Source: UBA5704 sp036264355
Lineage (GTDB): Bacteria; Acidobacteriota; Thermoanaerobaculia; Multivoradales; UBA5704
Length of the DNA stretch: 64,000 nucleotides
Direction of reading: 5' to 3'
Assembly: GCA_036264355.1 (NCBI GenBank)
Contig: DATARD010000151.1
Location: 1-64,000, forward strand
Of this stretch, positions 49,701-57,447 are shown piece after piece. The notes beneath the pieces were generated by a model, which had not been told where the DNA came from, searched no databases, and saw only the letters and a program-made list of their open reading frames with translations. Every line of letters starts with the position of its first letter. Position 1 is the stretch's first letter. The position numbers and the translations under genes are program-made.

Positions 49701-50360
49701 GAAGAAAAGGAACAGGATGACGGGCAGCATGAAGACGACGATCGGCCGGCCCGTGAACCGCCCCAGGGCGAAGGCCGCGCCGGCCGTGAGCACCACCGCC
49801 GGCACCAGGAAGACGAGCGTCGGCCGCAGGTAGCTCAGCAGGTGGAACGGACCGTAGGACTGGGGCTGGGTGGGGTCGGGCAGGAAATGGCTGAAGATCC
49901 CGGTGGTCACCGGCAGCACGGCGACGGCGGCGAGGGACGACAGGAGAGCCGCCGAGAACTTCCCCCACACGTACTCGCCCGGCCGCAGCGGCGTCGAGTG
50001 CAGCAGCGGCCCCACGTTCAGCTCCTCGTCGCGCACCAGCGGCGTGCCCGCCGCCACGGCCACGAAGAAGGCGACGAAGAAAAAACCGATCAAGGCGAAG
50101 ACGTAGGTGATCTGGAACTCGGAGTCGCCCCAGGCCTTGTTGCCGCCCAGCGAGGTGTCGATCGAGCGGAAGAGCCATTCGCTGCGCGACATCAGCCAGC
50201 CGTTCCAGGCCATGAGCGCGGCCCAGATGAGGAAGAACGGGCGCCGGAAGCTCTCCCTGAGGTCGAGGCCGGCCACCAGCGCGAACCGGCGGAAGCTGAA
50301 GCCCTTCTCTGGAAGGGCGGCGTGGCGGGTGTGAACGGCGGATGACAGCGAGTGATCCAT
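46707..50360 (-). CDS. ABC-2 permease domain fused to M1-family aminopeptidase
   Basis: 1217 aa with GGAGGAG ahead of the ATG. Residues of about 25-620 contain around twelve transmembrane helices in two ABC-2-like sets, with loops such as VVAAGTPLVRDEELNVGPLL altered in detail but of the ABC-2 accessory type (ERITGVGPMFYATPVPTASL). After about residue 640 comes an exported M1 metallopeptidase: beta domain, then H-E-S-A-H-Q-W-W-G-H near 958-967 with the third zinc ligand Glu in LAEGAANFS, and a short C-terminal domain. No ATPase gene is adjacent, so the permease part either uses a distant ATPase or serves as a membrane anchor. Confidence 0.85.
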   Translation of the reverse strand: MDHSLSSAVHTRHAALPEKGFSFRRFALVAGLDLRESFRRPFFLIWAALMAWNGWLMSRSEWLFRSIDTSLGGNKAWGDSEFQITYVFALIGFFFVAFFVAVAAGTPLVRDEELNVGPLLHSTPLRPGEYVWGKFSAALLSSLAAVAVLPVTTGIFSHFLPDPTQPQSYGPFHLLSYLRPTLVFLVPAVVLTAGAAFALGRFTGRPIVVFMLPVILFLFFNNFFWRWFPPALDPSVSAVLRLVDPSGFRWLKESWLFVDRGLAFYNTQPVAFDVPFLLSRAGFVLAGLLLVDLSRRHFAGRLLHTRARRAVVAAREDAMAAPATAPVGALGMTSHPPGFVQGALAVARFELAELRSQPGLYIFVPAILLFMYVLYAGSYDNQFDAVLLTPGTAAVGGLLALTAWLVLLFLFYTVESLERERITGVGPMFYATPVPTASLVTGKALALGVVALVAVAAGVLTAAVAILRQGGGIAMDLRPFLLVWGLLLPPTLIVWTAFVAAVLVATRSRYATYGIGLTAMILTVLALTRDHLSWAGNWPLLGGGGGGSPLVWSDLGTFDLDRTALVLNRLLVLALAVPLAWAAVRFFPRRERDRLSPAIPAAERRRTLWVAAGLTVVPLSLGLALWGQVNQGFQGGAVEEKHKEYWRQNHATWLNQPQPYVTHVDMDLDLDPADRAFRIAGAYDLQNRKEKDLDWFAVSGGTAWKGLAWTLNGRPFQPEERDGLYVFRPPQPMAPGASLRLGFRYRGTILAGISENGGDVPLGEFILPSGVILTGRNPDFVPVMGYVERIGVDEKNHYEPRIYPPRFYEGITDADLDRSAFTQQIRITAPAEYTVNSTGVLTGETVKDGRRTVVWESDYPLRVFNVAAGRGWAVKRGPGTAVFYYPGHPWNVPSLLEALNGARRYYAEWFGPYPWRELRLNEFPALATYARGNATNIFFSENAGFLAQRTPAADPAFTVAAHESAHQWWGHILAAGEGPGGIVLAEGAANFSTLMLLEQMRGLQPRLRFGAQIEADYGERRQPTTEKPLAETLSTTGRPGDQTVVYNKGGWALWMMLHQMGRDRFLAGARNFITTWHQSQDHPVIEDFVAAMRPYAADPAAFDDFVRQWFFERVIPEYHLDELRKQPVGAGQWEVTVKLENAGTGRMPVEVAATRGPRFADKGGIDPSYRDARTTVVLGAGEAKEVHIRCAFEPERVVVDPDGYVMQLQRKAASAKL

Positions 50361-50447
50361 GAGGCTCCTCCCCCCCGGACCACTACGGTAGTCAGGGGGT
50401 GGGAGTTTCAGCGGGCGAGGTTGCCTCGGTGCGCCGCCCGCCCAAGA

Positions 50448-50593
50448 CCCTCATCACCCCGACCCTCTTCTCCCGCCCCCTCCCAACCCCCCTCACCGGG
50501 AGAAGAGGGAGACCAACGAGAGAGCTCCAACCGGGTTCCCCTCTCCCGGGGAGGGGGGTGGCGAGGGGGCGGGAGAGGGGACAGGGGTGAGGG
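50448..50593. repeat. GC-rich palindromic double hairpin
   Basis: 146 bp between the M1 gene start and the phosphatase stop. Left arm from CCCTCATCACCCCG; right arm ends CAGGGGTGAGGG, its inverted counterpart. Each arm folds alone: CCCTCTTCTCCCG with CGGGAGAAGAGGG (13 bp) on the left, CCCCTCTCCCG with CGGGAGAGGGG (11 bp) on the right. Resembles the CT/GA-rich intergenic palindromes found in many high-GC genomes. The 50361-50618 gap has no gene. Confidence 0.7.
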
Positions 50594-50618
50594 CTTCGGG
50601 GCGGGGGCGCTCGTATTG

Positions 50619-52736
50619 TCACCGCACCCGGATCGCCACCAGGGTGACGTCGTCCCGGTAGGGTTGGCCGGCAGCCCAGGACTCGGCGGCCCGGGTCAGG
50701 CCGGCGATGACGTCCTCGGGGCCGGCCTGGGGCAGGCCGCCCAGCTCCCCAAAGAGGGAGCGCACGCGGGGATAGCCCAGCGGCTCGCCCTCGGGGTCCG
50801 CGAGCTCGGGGAGGCCGTCGGTCATCAGCAGGATCGTGTCCCCGGGCGCGATCTCCAGCCGCCGCTCCTCGTAGTCGAAGGCGAGGCCGCCCAGGGGCAT
50901 GCCGGCGAGAGCCACCTCCTCGACCCTAGCGCCTTGCCGCCGGTAAATCAGCAGCGGCGGCATGCCGGCCGAGGAGACGACGAGCTGGCGCCCCTCCAGG
51001 CGCGCCAGGGCGAGCGCCATGGCCATGCGCTCGAGGCCCATGCGCTTGACGGCCCGGGCCGCTTCGGCGAGGAACTGCCGTGGACCCGAGGCTCCCGCGT
51101 CGGCCGAAAACAGGCTCTTGACGGCGGTGACCATGGTGCCCGCCCGCGCGCCGTGGCCGGTGGCATCGCCGATGGCGACGGTCAGCGCGCCGTCGTCGGC
51201 GAGGAAGAAGTCGTAGTAGTCGCCGCCCACCTCGGTGGCCGTGCGCATGGAGACCGCGATCTCGAAGCCGGGGTGCTCGGGAAGCGTCCTGGGGAGGAGG
51301 GAGAGCTGGAACCGCCGGGCCTCCTCCAGGTCGCGGCTCTTGCGGTCGTACTCGGTCTGCAGCAGGGCCTGGGCGATCTCCCGCTCCTTGCGCAGCCGCT
51401 CCTCCTCCAGCAGTTGCTGCTGATGCTGCTTCAAGTCCGCGGCCATGCGGTTGAAGGCCAGGGCGAGCCGGCCGAACTCGTTCTTCGAGCGCACGGGCAC
51501 CCGCGTCTCCAGGTCGCCCTGGGCGATGCGGTCCGCGCCCTCGGTGACCACGCGCAGGTTGCGGGTCATGCCGGTCGAGAGGGGCAGGATGCCGAAGAGG
51601 GCGAGTGCGGTGAGGCCCAGACCGTAGCCGAAGTTGCGCGCCGCCGTCTGCCGCACCTCCTCCAGCGGCACCGGCCGGGCGATGCCGAAGACGAGGCCGG
51701 TGTCCGGGTCCTTCGACGAGGCCACCACCCAGTCGTCGAGGATCCAGCGCGCCGAGCCGGCGCTCGCGTGCACGGCCCGCAGCAGGGGAGGCAGCCCTTC
51801 GAGGCGCTTGCGGTCCGCGTCGTTCGCCGTGTGGAGGCCGCCCTGGCCGTCCACGGCAAAGGCGATCTCCCCTTCGCCGCCGCCCGTCCGCGCCAGGATG
51901 CGGCGCAGGACCTCGTCGCTCTTCACCTGCGCCTTGAGCTTGCCGACGACCTCTCCGTGCTCGACCACCGGCACCTCGAAGTCGCGGCCGAACGCCAGCC
52001 TCATGGCAGCTTCCTGCGCCTTGCGTTGCTCCATGGCGTGCCGGAGCATCTCGGCCTTTTGCCGGTGCTCCGCGGCATGTGCTGCGAGGTGATCCCCGAC
52101 CTGCTTTTCGATTTCCGCCTTGAGCCGCTCTGCATCCGGCGCGGAGGGAACGGCGCGGGCAGCTTCTGTGCCCGGCGATTCAATCTCCTTCAGAGCCTCG
52201 CCGATGGCCGCCGCCGCCCGCGGGTCCTGCCCAGGCGTGGCCGCGAGCTCTTTCCTGACGTCGCGCAGAACCGCGGCGACGTCGATCACCATGGGATTGT
52301 GTGGCAGCTCGCCGGGGCCCACGGCCGGAGGGACCGGCGGGACGGGCGGCACGGGAGCCGGCGGCGGTGCGGCCGACTGCGGGACCTGCCAGGCCGGCGG
52401 GTGCGGAGCGGGGACGAACTCTAGCGAATCGAGGAGCGGCGCGGCATCGCCGAAGCCGAGGACCATGCGGTCGAGATCCGGATCGGGCTTCCCTTCCTTC
52501 GCGGCCCGCATCACGGCCTGGAGCGGCACGTCCCTCATCCGGTCGACGCCGCGCCCGAGCTCGCTCTTGATGGCGGCCAGCCGGCCGTTCATCTCCCGCG
52601 TCAGCGTCCGGGCCTCCGTTTCGGTGGCCCGCCGCACGGCGCGCAGCGACGAGTAGTAGGAGTAGAGGACGATCCCCGCCAGCGGCACCACCGCGAGCAG
52701 CAGGAAGGCGAGGATGAGCTGGGTGCGGATCTTCAT
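50619..52736 (-). CDS. Membrane sensor SpoIIE-family protein phosphatase with HAMP domain
   Basis: 705 aa. TM1 about residues 7-28 (LILAFLLLAVVPLAGIVLYS), a long external region (about 30-345) with a PPAPVPPVPPVPPAVGP linker, TM2 near 355-375, HAMP domain (TEGADRIAQGDLETRVPVRS), a coiled coil (QHQQQLLEEERLRKEREIAQ), and a PP2C/SpoIIE domain from about 500 with GGDYYDFF, IGDATGHGARAGTMV, LLMTDGLPE and DDVTLVAIRV, which supply the metal-binding acids. Such RsbU-like phosphatases dephosphorylate anti-sigma-antagonist (STAS) proteins in partner-switching pathways. The external domain is not recognised. Confidence 0.9.
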   Translation of the reverse strand: MKIRTQLILAFLLLAVVPLAGIVLYSYYSSLRAVRRATETEARTLTREMNGRLAAIKSELGRGVDRMRDVPLQAVMRAAKEGKPDPDLDRMVLGFGDAAPLLDSLEFVPAPHPPAWQVPQSAAPPPAPVPPVPPVPPAVGPGELPHNPMVIDVAAVLRDVRKELAATPGQDPRAAAAIGEALKEIESPGTEAARAVPSAPDAERLKAEIEKQVGDHLAAHAAEHRQKAEMLRHAMEQRKAQEAAMRLAFGRDFEVPVVEHGEVVGKLKAQVKSDEVLRRILARTGGGEGEIAFAVDGQGGLHTANDADRKRLEGLPPLLRAVHASAGSARWILDDWVVASSKDPDTGLVFGIARPVPLEEVRQTAARNFGYGLGLTALALFGILPLSTGMTRNLRVVTEGADRIAQGDLETRVPVRSKNEFGRLALAFNRMAADLKQHQQQLLEEERLRKEREIAQALLQTEYDRKSRDLEEARRFQLSLLPRTLPEHPGFEIAVSMRTATEVGGDYYDFFLADDGALTVAIGDATGHGARAGTMVTAVKSLFSADAGASGPRQFLAEAARAVKRMGLERMAMALALARLEGRQLVVSSAGMPPLLIYRRQGARVEEVALAGMPLGGLAFDYEERRLEIAPGDTILLMTDGLPELADPEGEPLGYPRVRSLFGELGGLPQAGPEDVIAGLTRAAESWAAGQPYRDDVTLVAIRVR

Positions 52737-52783
52737 TCCTGAAGATACGGATGAAGGGGGGCGGAGGTTCTGGAGGGCTGAGT

Positions 52784-52855
52784 GGAGAACACGGACAGGC
52801 GTTGTCCTTGAGGTCTGTGTTCGTCCGTGTCAGTCCATGCTCGTCCGTGTTCTCC
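52784..52855. repeat. 13-bp inverted repeat in the gap between thioredoxin-like and phosphatase genes
   Basis: GGAGAACACGGAC (52784-52796) and GTCCGTGTTCTCC (52843-52855) are exact complements. The interior holds two further GTCCGTGT-like copies (TTCGTCCGTGTCAGTCC), so the 3' side is a short direct repeat of CGTCCGTGT. May form a terminator for the thioredoxin-like gene (stop at 52865). A TCCGTGTTC-rich intergenic repeat of this kind is common in several environmental lineages. Confidence 0.55.
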
Positions 52856-52864
52856 AGGGCACCC

Positions 52865-53425
52865 TCACCCCAGATGAAAAAACGCCCGCAACTGCGCCAG
52901 CATCTCGTCGAGGTTGGCGCGGCGGAATTGATTGCGATATCCCTCCTCGAAGGCCTCGCCGACGCGCGTGCGCTCCTGCGGCGAGAGCTCGCCGAAGGGG
53001 CGGCCGCCGTTGAGCTCCTGCAGCGTCTTCTCGGCGGGGGCGCTGCGCCCGGACCACCAGGTCTGGAGACGCAGGGCCTCGTCGTAGAAGGCATAGACGG
53101 GGATGCGCAGATTGTCCTTCCGCCACAGGAAATGGCGCATCAGCTCGTGGTGGGCGTCGCGGGGAAAGACGCGCAGCTCCCAGCCCGGCAGCTCCTTGGC
53201 GATCCGCGCCCAGGTGGGGAGCGTATGGTAGACGTCCGGGCACCAGTCCTCGCCGATGGCGAGGAGCCGCAGCGGCGGCAGGGGCCGCAGCACGTCCACG
53301 TCCTCCGGAGCATGGATGGGATTCCGGTAGACCTCGTCGAAGACCTTGCCGTTGCGGCGGACGGTCCGCCGGTAATTCTCGTAGAGCAGGCCCTGGTTCC
53401 AGATTTCAGGAGATAGAGGATTCAT
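52865..53425 (-). CDS. Thioredoxin-like fold protein lacking second Cys
   Basis: 186 aa, cytoplasmic. GEDWCPDVYHTLPTWARIAK (about 58-77) is the thioredoxin active-site helix with C62-P-D-V in place of C-x-x-C. The preceding LLAIG strand and the later LRIPVYAFYDE strand with cis-Pro fit the fold. A long helical C-terminus (TRVGEAFEEGYRNQFRRANL) follows. This 'thioredoxin family' type occurs widely with a single Cys, so disulfide reductase activity would require a resolving partner. Function uncertain. Confidence 0.75.
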   Translation of the reverse strand: MNPLSPEIWNQGLLYENYRRTVRRNGKVFDEVYRNPIHAPEDVDVLRPLPPLRLLAIGEDWCPDVYHTLPTWARIAKELPGWELRVFPRDAHHELMRHFLWRKDNLRIPVYAFYDEALRLQTWWSGRSAPAEKTLQELNGGRPFGELSPQERTRVGEAFEEGYRNQFRRANLDEMLAQLRAFFHLG

Positions 53426-53517
53426 GGCTGGAGGATAGCAGGTCCGGCAATCCCCCTCTCCTGCTCCCCCTGTGGTACATTCCGGGACATATTCTTGTCT
53501 CCTTCAAGGAGGTTGCG

Positions 53518-56325
53518 ATGAGCTCGTTGCGTCGATGGCTGCTTCCGGTCGTCCTACCCCTGGCGTTTGCGGCTACGCTCGCCGCGCAGACCACCGGCGG
53601 CATCGTCGGACGGGTCACCGACGAGGCCGGCGGCGTGCTGCCCGGCGTCACGGTCGAAGCCAGGAGCCCGGCCCTCCAGGGATCGCGCACCGCGGTCACC
53701 GACGGCACCGGCGCCTACCGCCTCAACCTGTTGCCGCCCGGCGACTACACCATCTCCTTCACCGGCCAGGGCTTCGCCACCGAGATGAAGCAGGGTGTGA
53801 CCGTGGGGCTGGACAAGGACGCCACGCTCAACGTCAACCTGCGGGCCGCGGTCACCGAGTCGATCACCATCACCAGCGACGTGCCGGTGGTGGACACCAC
53901 CTCCACCGCCGTGGGGACCAACCTCAACGCTGCCGCCATCCAGACCCTCCCCACCGGCCGCAACTACTCCGCGGTCGTCCAGATCACTCCCGGCGTCTCC
54001 TCCGATGCCAATCCGGACAACTCCGGGCAGTCGTCGATCGCCGTCTACGGCTCGACCGGCGCGGAGAACGTCTTCTACATCGACGGCGTCAACACCACGG
54101 GCGCCGAGTTCGGCTTCCAGGGCAAGGAGCTGAACTTCGAGTTCATCCAGGCGGTGGACGTCAAGACCGGCGGCTACGAGGCCGAGTTCGGCCGCTCGAC
54201 CGGCGGCATCATCAACGTCATCACCAAGTCCGGCGGCAACGACTTCCACGGCGACGTCTTCGGCTACTACGACAACGACTCGCTGCAGGACAATGCCAAG
54301 CCGGTGGTCTCCACGACCACCACGGCCGGCTACACCAAAGAGGACTACGGGATCGGCCTCGGCGGCTATCTCAAGAAAGACCGGCTGTGGTTCTTCGGCG
54401 CCTTCGACCGGGTGACCAACTCGACCGACAGCACGCTGCCGGAAGGCCCGCGCGCCGGCGACGTGGTGACCTCGAAGAGCAAACGCAACCTGGGCGCCGG
54501 CAAGCTGACCCTCAAGCTGTCCGACAGCCAGACGCTGACCGGCACCTTCTTCCAGGACCCGCGCGACGACACCGGAGCGATCAACGACGCCAACCACTCG
54601 CTGAACGGCGACCCGCTCACCTATCTCGGTCTGCGCAGCTTCGGCGGCAAGGACTACGCGCTGCGCTACGACGGCATCCTCGGCAGCAACTGGGTGCTCT
54701 CGGGGCAGGTGGCGCGGCACCGCGAGGAGAACTCGGTCGGACCGGCGAGTGGTGCCGGCGACACCATCGAGTTTCGCGACGCCGACAACAACTTCTTCCA
54801 GACCGGCGGGTTCGGCCTGATCCAGGACAAGACGTTCGACCGCAAGTCCGGCGGCGGCGCGGTGACCCGGTTCCTCGGCAGCCATGAGATCAAGTTCGGC
54901 GCCGAGTACGAGAAGGAAGGCGCGGACGTGGTGCGCCGCTACAGCGGCGGCGAGCAGATCGACGTCTTCGGCAACCCGGTCGAGCCGGGCCGGACGATCT
55001 ACAGCCATTTCTACTGGACGACGCCCACCGCGACGATCGGCAACGCGCCGGTCTCCGCGCTCATCGCGGCCCCGGAGCACAAGGTCTCGACGCTCTTTCT
55101 CCAGGACAAATGGGCGGCGCGGCCGAACCTGACGTTCAGCTACGGCGTGCGCTGGGACCGCCAGGAGATCATCGACGCCGAAGGGACGAAGCAGATCGAT
55201 CTCAAGAAAGACTTCGCGCCGCGCTTCGGCTTCGTCTGGGATCCCAGCCGCGAAGGCAAGACCAAGGTCTACGGCTCCTACGGCCGCTACTACGAGCAGA
55301 TCCCGATGGACCTGGTGATCCGCTCCTTCTCCTTCGAGCGCCAGGCGCGCATCTTCAACTTCAGCCCGACGAGCACGGTGCCCGACGCGCAGGCCGAAAA
55401 CGATCTCGGCAGCAACTCGGCGATCTTCGGCGGCTTCACCGAGCCGGCCGATCCGAACCTGCGCAACCAGTATCTCAACGAGTACATCCTCGGCTACGAG
55501 CGCGAGGTGCGGCCCGACGTGGCGGTGGGGATCAAGGGGATCTATCGCGATTACGCCGAGGTGATCGAGGACTTCCTCTGCCGCGACGACGGCACCTACT
55601 GCATCGGCAACCCGGGCAAAGGGATCATGAAGCGCATCTTCACCCTCGACTACTCGCAGACCTTCCCGGCGCCCGATCCGAAACGGACCTACAAGGGCGT
55701 GCAGCTCGACGTCACCAAGCGGCTGTCGAACAACTGGCAGGCGCTCGCCTCGTACGTCTACTCGAAAATCGACGGCAACTTCGACGGCCTCTACGCGCCG
55801 TTCACCAACGTCGGCGCCGATCCGAACATCTCGGCGGCCTACGATTATTACGATTTCTTCACCAACGGCAGCGATCTCTCCCGCATCACCAACAAGGGGC
55901 CGCTGTCGAACGACCGGCGCCATCAATTCAAGGTCTCCGGCGTCTACTTCACGCCGTTCAACCTGTCGATCGGTCTCTCCGCCTACTACCGCACGGGCAC
56001 GCCGCTCACCCGCTACGGATATTCGGACATCTACGCGCGCTACGAGTTCTTCCTCACCGACCGGGGCGCCGAGGGGCGGACGCCGGACGACTACGAGGCG
56101 GATCTCCACCTCGGCTATCCGATCACCGTGGGAGCGGCGAAGATCAATCTCCTGGCCGACGTCTTCAACCTGCTCAACGCGCAACGGGCGATCGTGCTCG
56201 ACGAACGATGGGACTTCCAGGAGTCGGACAACGCGTCGCCGACTCCCACCAATCCGTCATATCTGAAACCGGTCTTACGAACGCCTCCGCGATCGTACCG
56301 GCTGGGGGTGCGGGTGAGCTTCTAA
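53518..56325 (+). CDS. TonB-dependent receptor with N-terminal regulatory-like domain
   Basis: 935 aa; AAGGAGG lies 5 nt before the ATG. Signal peptide about 1-22, then a carboxypeptidase-regulatory-like beta-sandwich (GGIVGRVTDEAGGVLPGVTV to about 105), a plug domain (VDTTSTAVGTNLNAAAIQTL, SIAVYGSTGAENVFYIDGVN, RSTGGIINVITKSGG), and a 22-strand outer-membrane barrel ending in YRLGVRVSF with a terminal Phe. This CarboxypepD_reg/plug/barrel type is characteristic of Acidobacteriota. Imports bulky ligands such as carbohydrates, siderophores or peptides; ligand unknown. Its last 51 bases overlap the convergent trans-sulfuration gene. Confidence 0.92.
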   Translation: MSSLRRWLLPVVLPLAFAATLAAQTTGGIVGRVTDEAGGVLPGVTVEARSPALQGSRTAVTDGTGAYRLNLLPPGDYTISFTGQGFATEMKQGVTVGLDKDATLNVNLRAAVTESITITSDVPVVDTTSTAVGTNLNAAAIQTLPTGRNYSAVVQITPGVSSDANPDNSGQSSIAVYGSTGAENVFYIDGVNTTGAEFGFQGKELNFEFIQAVDVKTGGYEAEFGRSTGGIINVITKSGGNDFHGDVFGYYDNDSLQDNAKPVVSTTTTAGYTKEDYGIGLGGYLKKDRLWFFGAFDRVTNSTDSTLPEGPRAGDVVTSKSKRNLGAGKLTLKLSDSQTLTGTFFQDPRDDTGAINDANHSLNGDPLTYLGLRSFGGKDYALRYDGILGSNWVLSGQVARHREENSVGPASGAGDTIEFRDADNNFFQTGGFGLIQDKTFDRKSGGGAVTRFLGSHEIKFGAEYEKEGADVVRRYSGGEQIDVFGNPVEPGRTIYSHFYWTTPTATIGNAPVSALIAAPEHKVSTLFLQDKWAARPNLTFSYGVRWDRQEIIDAEGTKQIDLKKDFAPRFGFVWDPSREGKTKVYGSYGRYYEQIPMDLVIRSFSFERQARIFNFSPTSTVPDAQAENDLGSNSAIFGGFTEPADPNLRNQYLNEYILGYEREVRPDVAVGIKGIYRDYAEVIEDFLCRDDGTYCIGNPGKGIMKRIFTLDYSQTFPAPDPKRTYKGVQLDVTKRLSNNWQALASYVYSKIDGNFDGLYAPFTNVGADPNISAAYDYYDFFTNGSDLSRITNKGPLSNDRRHQFKVSGVYFTPFNLSIGLSAYYRTGTPLTRYGYSDIYARYEFFLTDRGAEGRTPDDYEADLHLGYPITVGAAKINLLADVFNLLNAQRAIVLDERWDFQESDNASPTPTNPSYLKPVLRTPPRSYRLGVRVSF

Positions 56326-57447
56326 AGCCTGCATCAGATCGGCCAGGAGGTCGTCCACGTCCTCGATGCCGATCGACAGGCGGATGAGATCGGCCGGCGG
56401 ACCGAGCCGGCCGCGCAGCTCCCGCGGGATGCTGGCGTGGGACATGCGGCACGGCAGGCTGATCGACGAGCCCACCGAGCCGAAGCTGACCGCGATGGTG
56501 AACAGGCGCGCCGCTTCGACGATACGGCGCGACAGGCCGGGATCGCCGGTGGTGAAGCTCACCACCGGCCCGGGTCCCGTGGCCTGCCGGAGATGGATCT
56601 CCCGCCCGGGCGATCCGGACAGGCCCGGAAAAAAAACCTTTTCGACGACCGGATGAGCGGCGAGATGCTCGGCCACCCGCTGCGCCGAGGCGCACTGGCG
56701 CTCGATACGGAGCGCCAAGGTCTTGATACCCCGTAACAGAAGCCAACTGTCGAAGGGCGCGAGACCCGCTCCTTCGGCGTTGGCGAAGAACGCGATCTCC
56801 TCGTGGAGCGCCGGATCGTCCGTCACCACCGCTCCTCCGCTGACGTCGCTGTGGCCGCAGAGAGCCTTGGTGGCCGAATGGATCACCAGGTGGGCGCCGT
56901 GCGCGAGCGGCTGTTGCAGGCAAGGGGAGAGAAGCGAGTTGTCCACCGCGAGGAGCACTCCCCGCTGCCGGGCGAGGGCGGCGAGGCGGTCCAGATCAGC
57001 GATGCGGAGCAATGGATTGGTGGGCGTCTCGACGAGCAGCAGGCGGGCCGCCGGCGAGAGCGCCGCCGCGACCGCATCGGCATCCGCGGTGTCCACATAG
57101 CGCACCCGGATGCCGTGCCGCGGCGCCACCGTGGAAAGCAGGCGGCAGGTGCCGCCGTAGAGATCGTCGCCGGCGACGATCTCCTCCCCCGTCCGCACCA
57201 GCCGGGTGACGGCGGAGAGGGCGGCCATGCCGCTGGCGAAAGCACAGCCATACCGGCCGCCTTCGAGAGCGGCGATCTGCTCCTCGACCAGCGCGCGGGT
57301 GGGATTGGCCGAGCGCGAGTAGTCGTACTCGCCGAAATCCACCGCGGACGGCTGGCGGAAGGTCGCGGTCTGATAGATCGGCGGCGCCACCGCGCCATAG
57401 GGGTCACGCTCCGAAACGATGCGCACACAGCGGGTCGCGGTTTTCAT
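56275..57447 (-). CDS. Cys/Met-metabolism PLP enzyme (cystathionine synthase/lyase type)
   Basis: 390 aa, complete fold-type I PLP enzyme. YDYSRSANPTRALVEEQIAA (about 41-60) and FASGMAALSAVTRL bind the phosphate, VDNSLLSP the ring, and the Schiff-base Lys lies in VIHSATKALCGHSDVSGG (about 190-207). Belongs to the MetB/MetC/MetY group; gamma-synthase and beta-lyase roles cannot be separated by eye. Start overlaps the homoserine dehydrogenase stop by 4 bases. Last gene of the methionine operon; its 3' end overlaps the TonB receptor gene. Confidence 0.88.
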   Translation of the reverse strand: MKTATRCVRIVSERDPYGAVAPPIYQTATFRQPSAVDFGEYDYSRSANPTRALVEEQIAALEGGRYGCAFASGMAALSAVTRLVRTGEEIVAGDDLYGGTCRLLSTVAPRHGIRVRYVDTADADAVAAALSPAARLLLVETPTNPLLRIADLDRLAALARQRGVLLAVDNSLLSPCLQQPLAHGAHLVIHSATKALCGHSDVSGGAVVTDDPALHEEIAFFANAEGAGLAPFDSWLLLRGIKTLALRIERQCASAQRVAEHLAAHPVVEKVFFPGLSGSPGREIHLRQATGPGPVVSFTTGDPGLSRRIVEAARLFTIAVSFGSVGSSISLPCRMSHASIPRELRGRLGPPADLIRLSIGIEDVDDLLADLMQALEAHPHPQPVRSRRRS

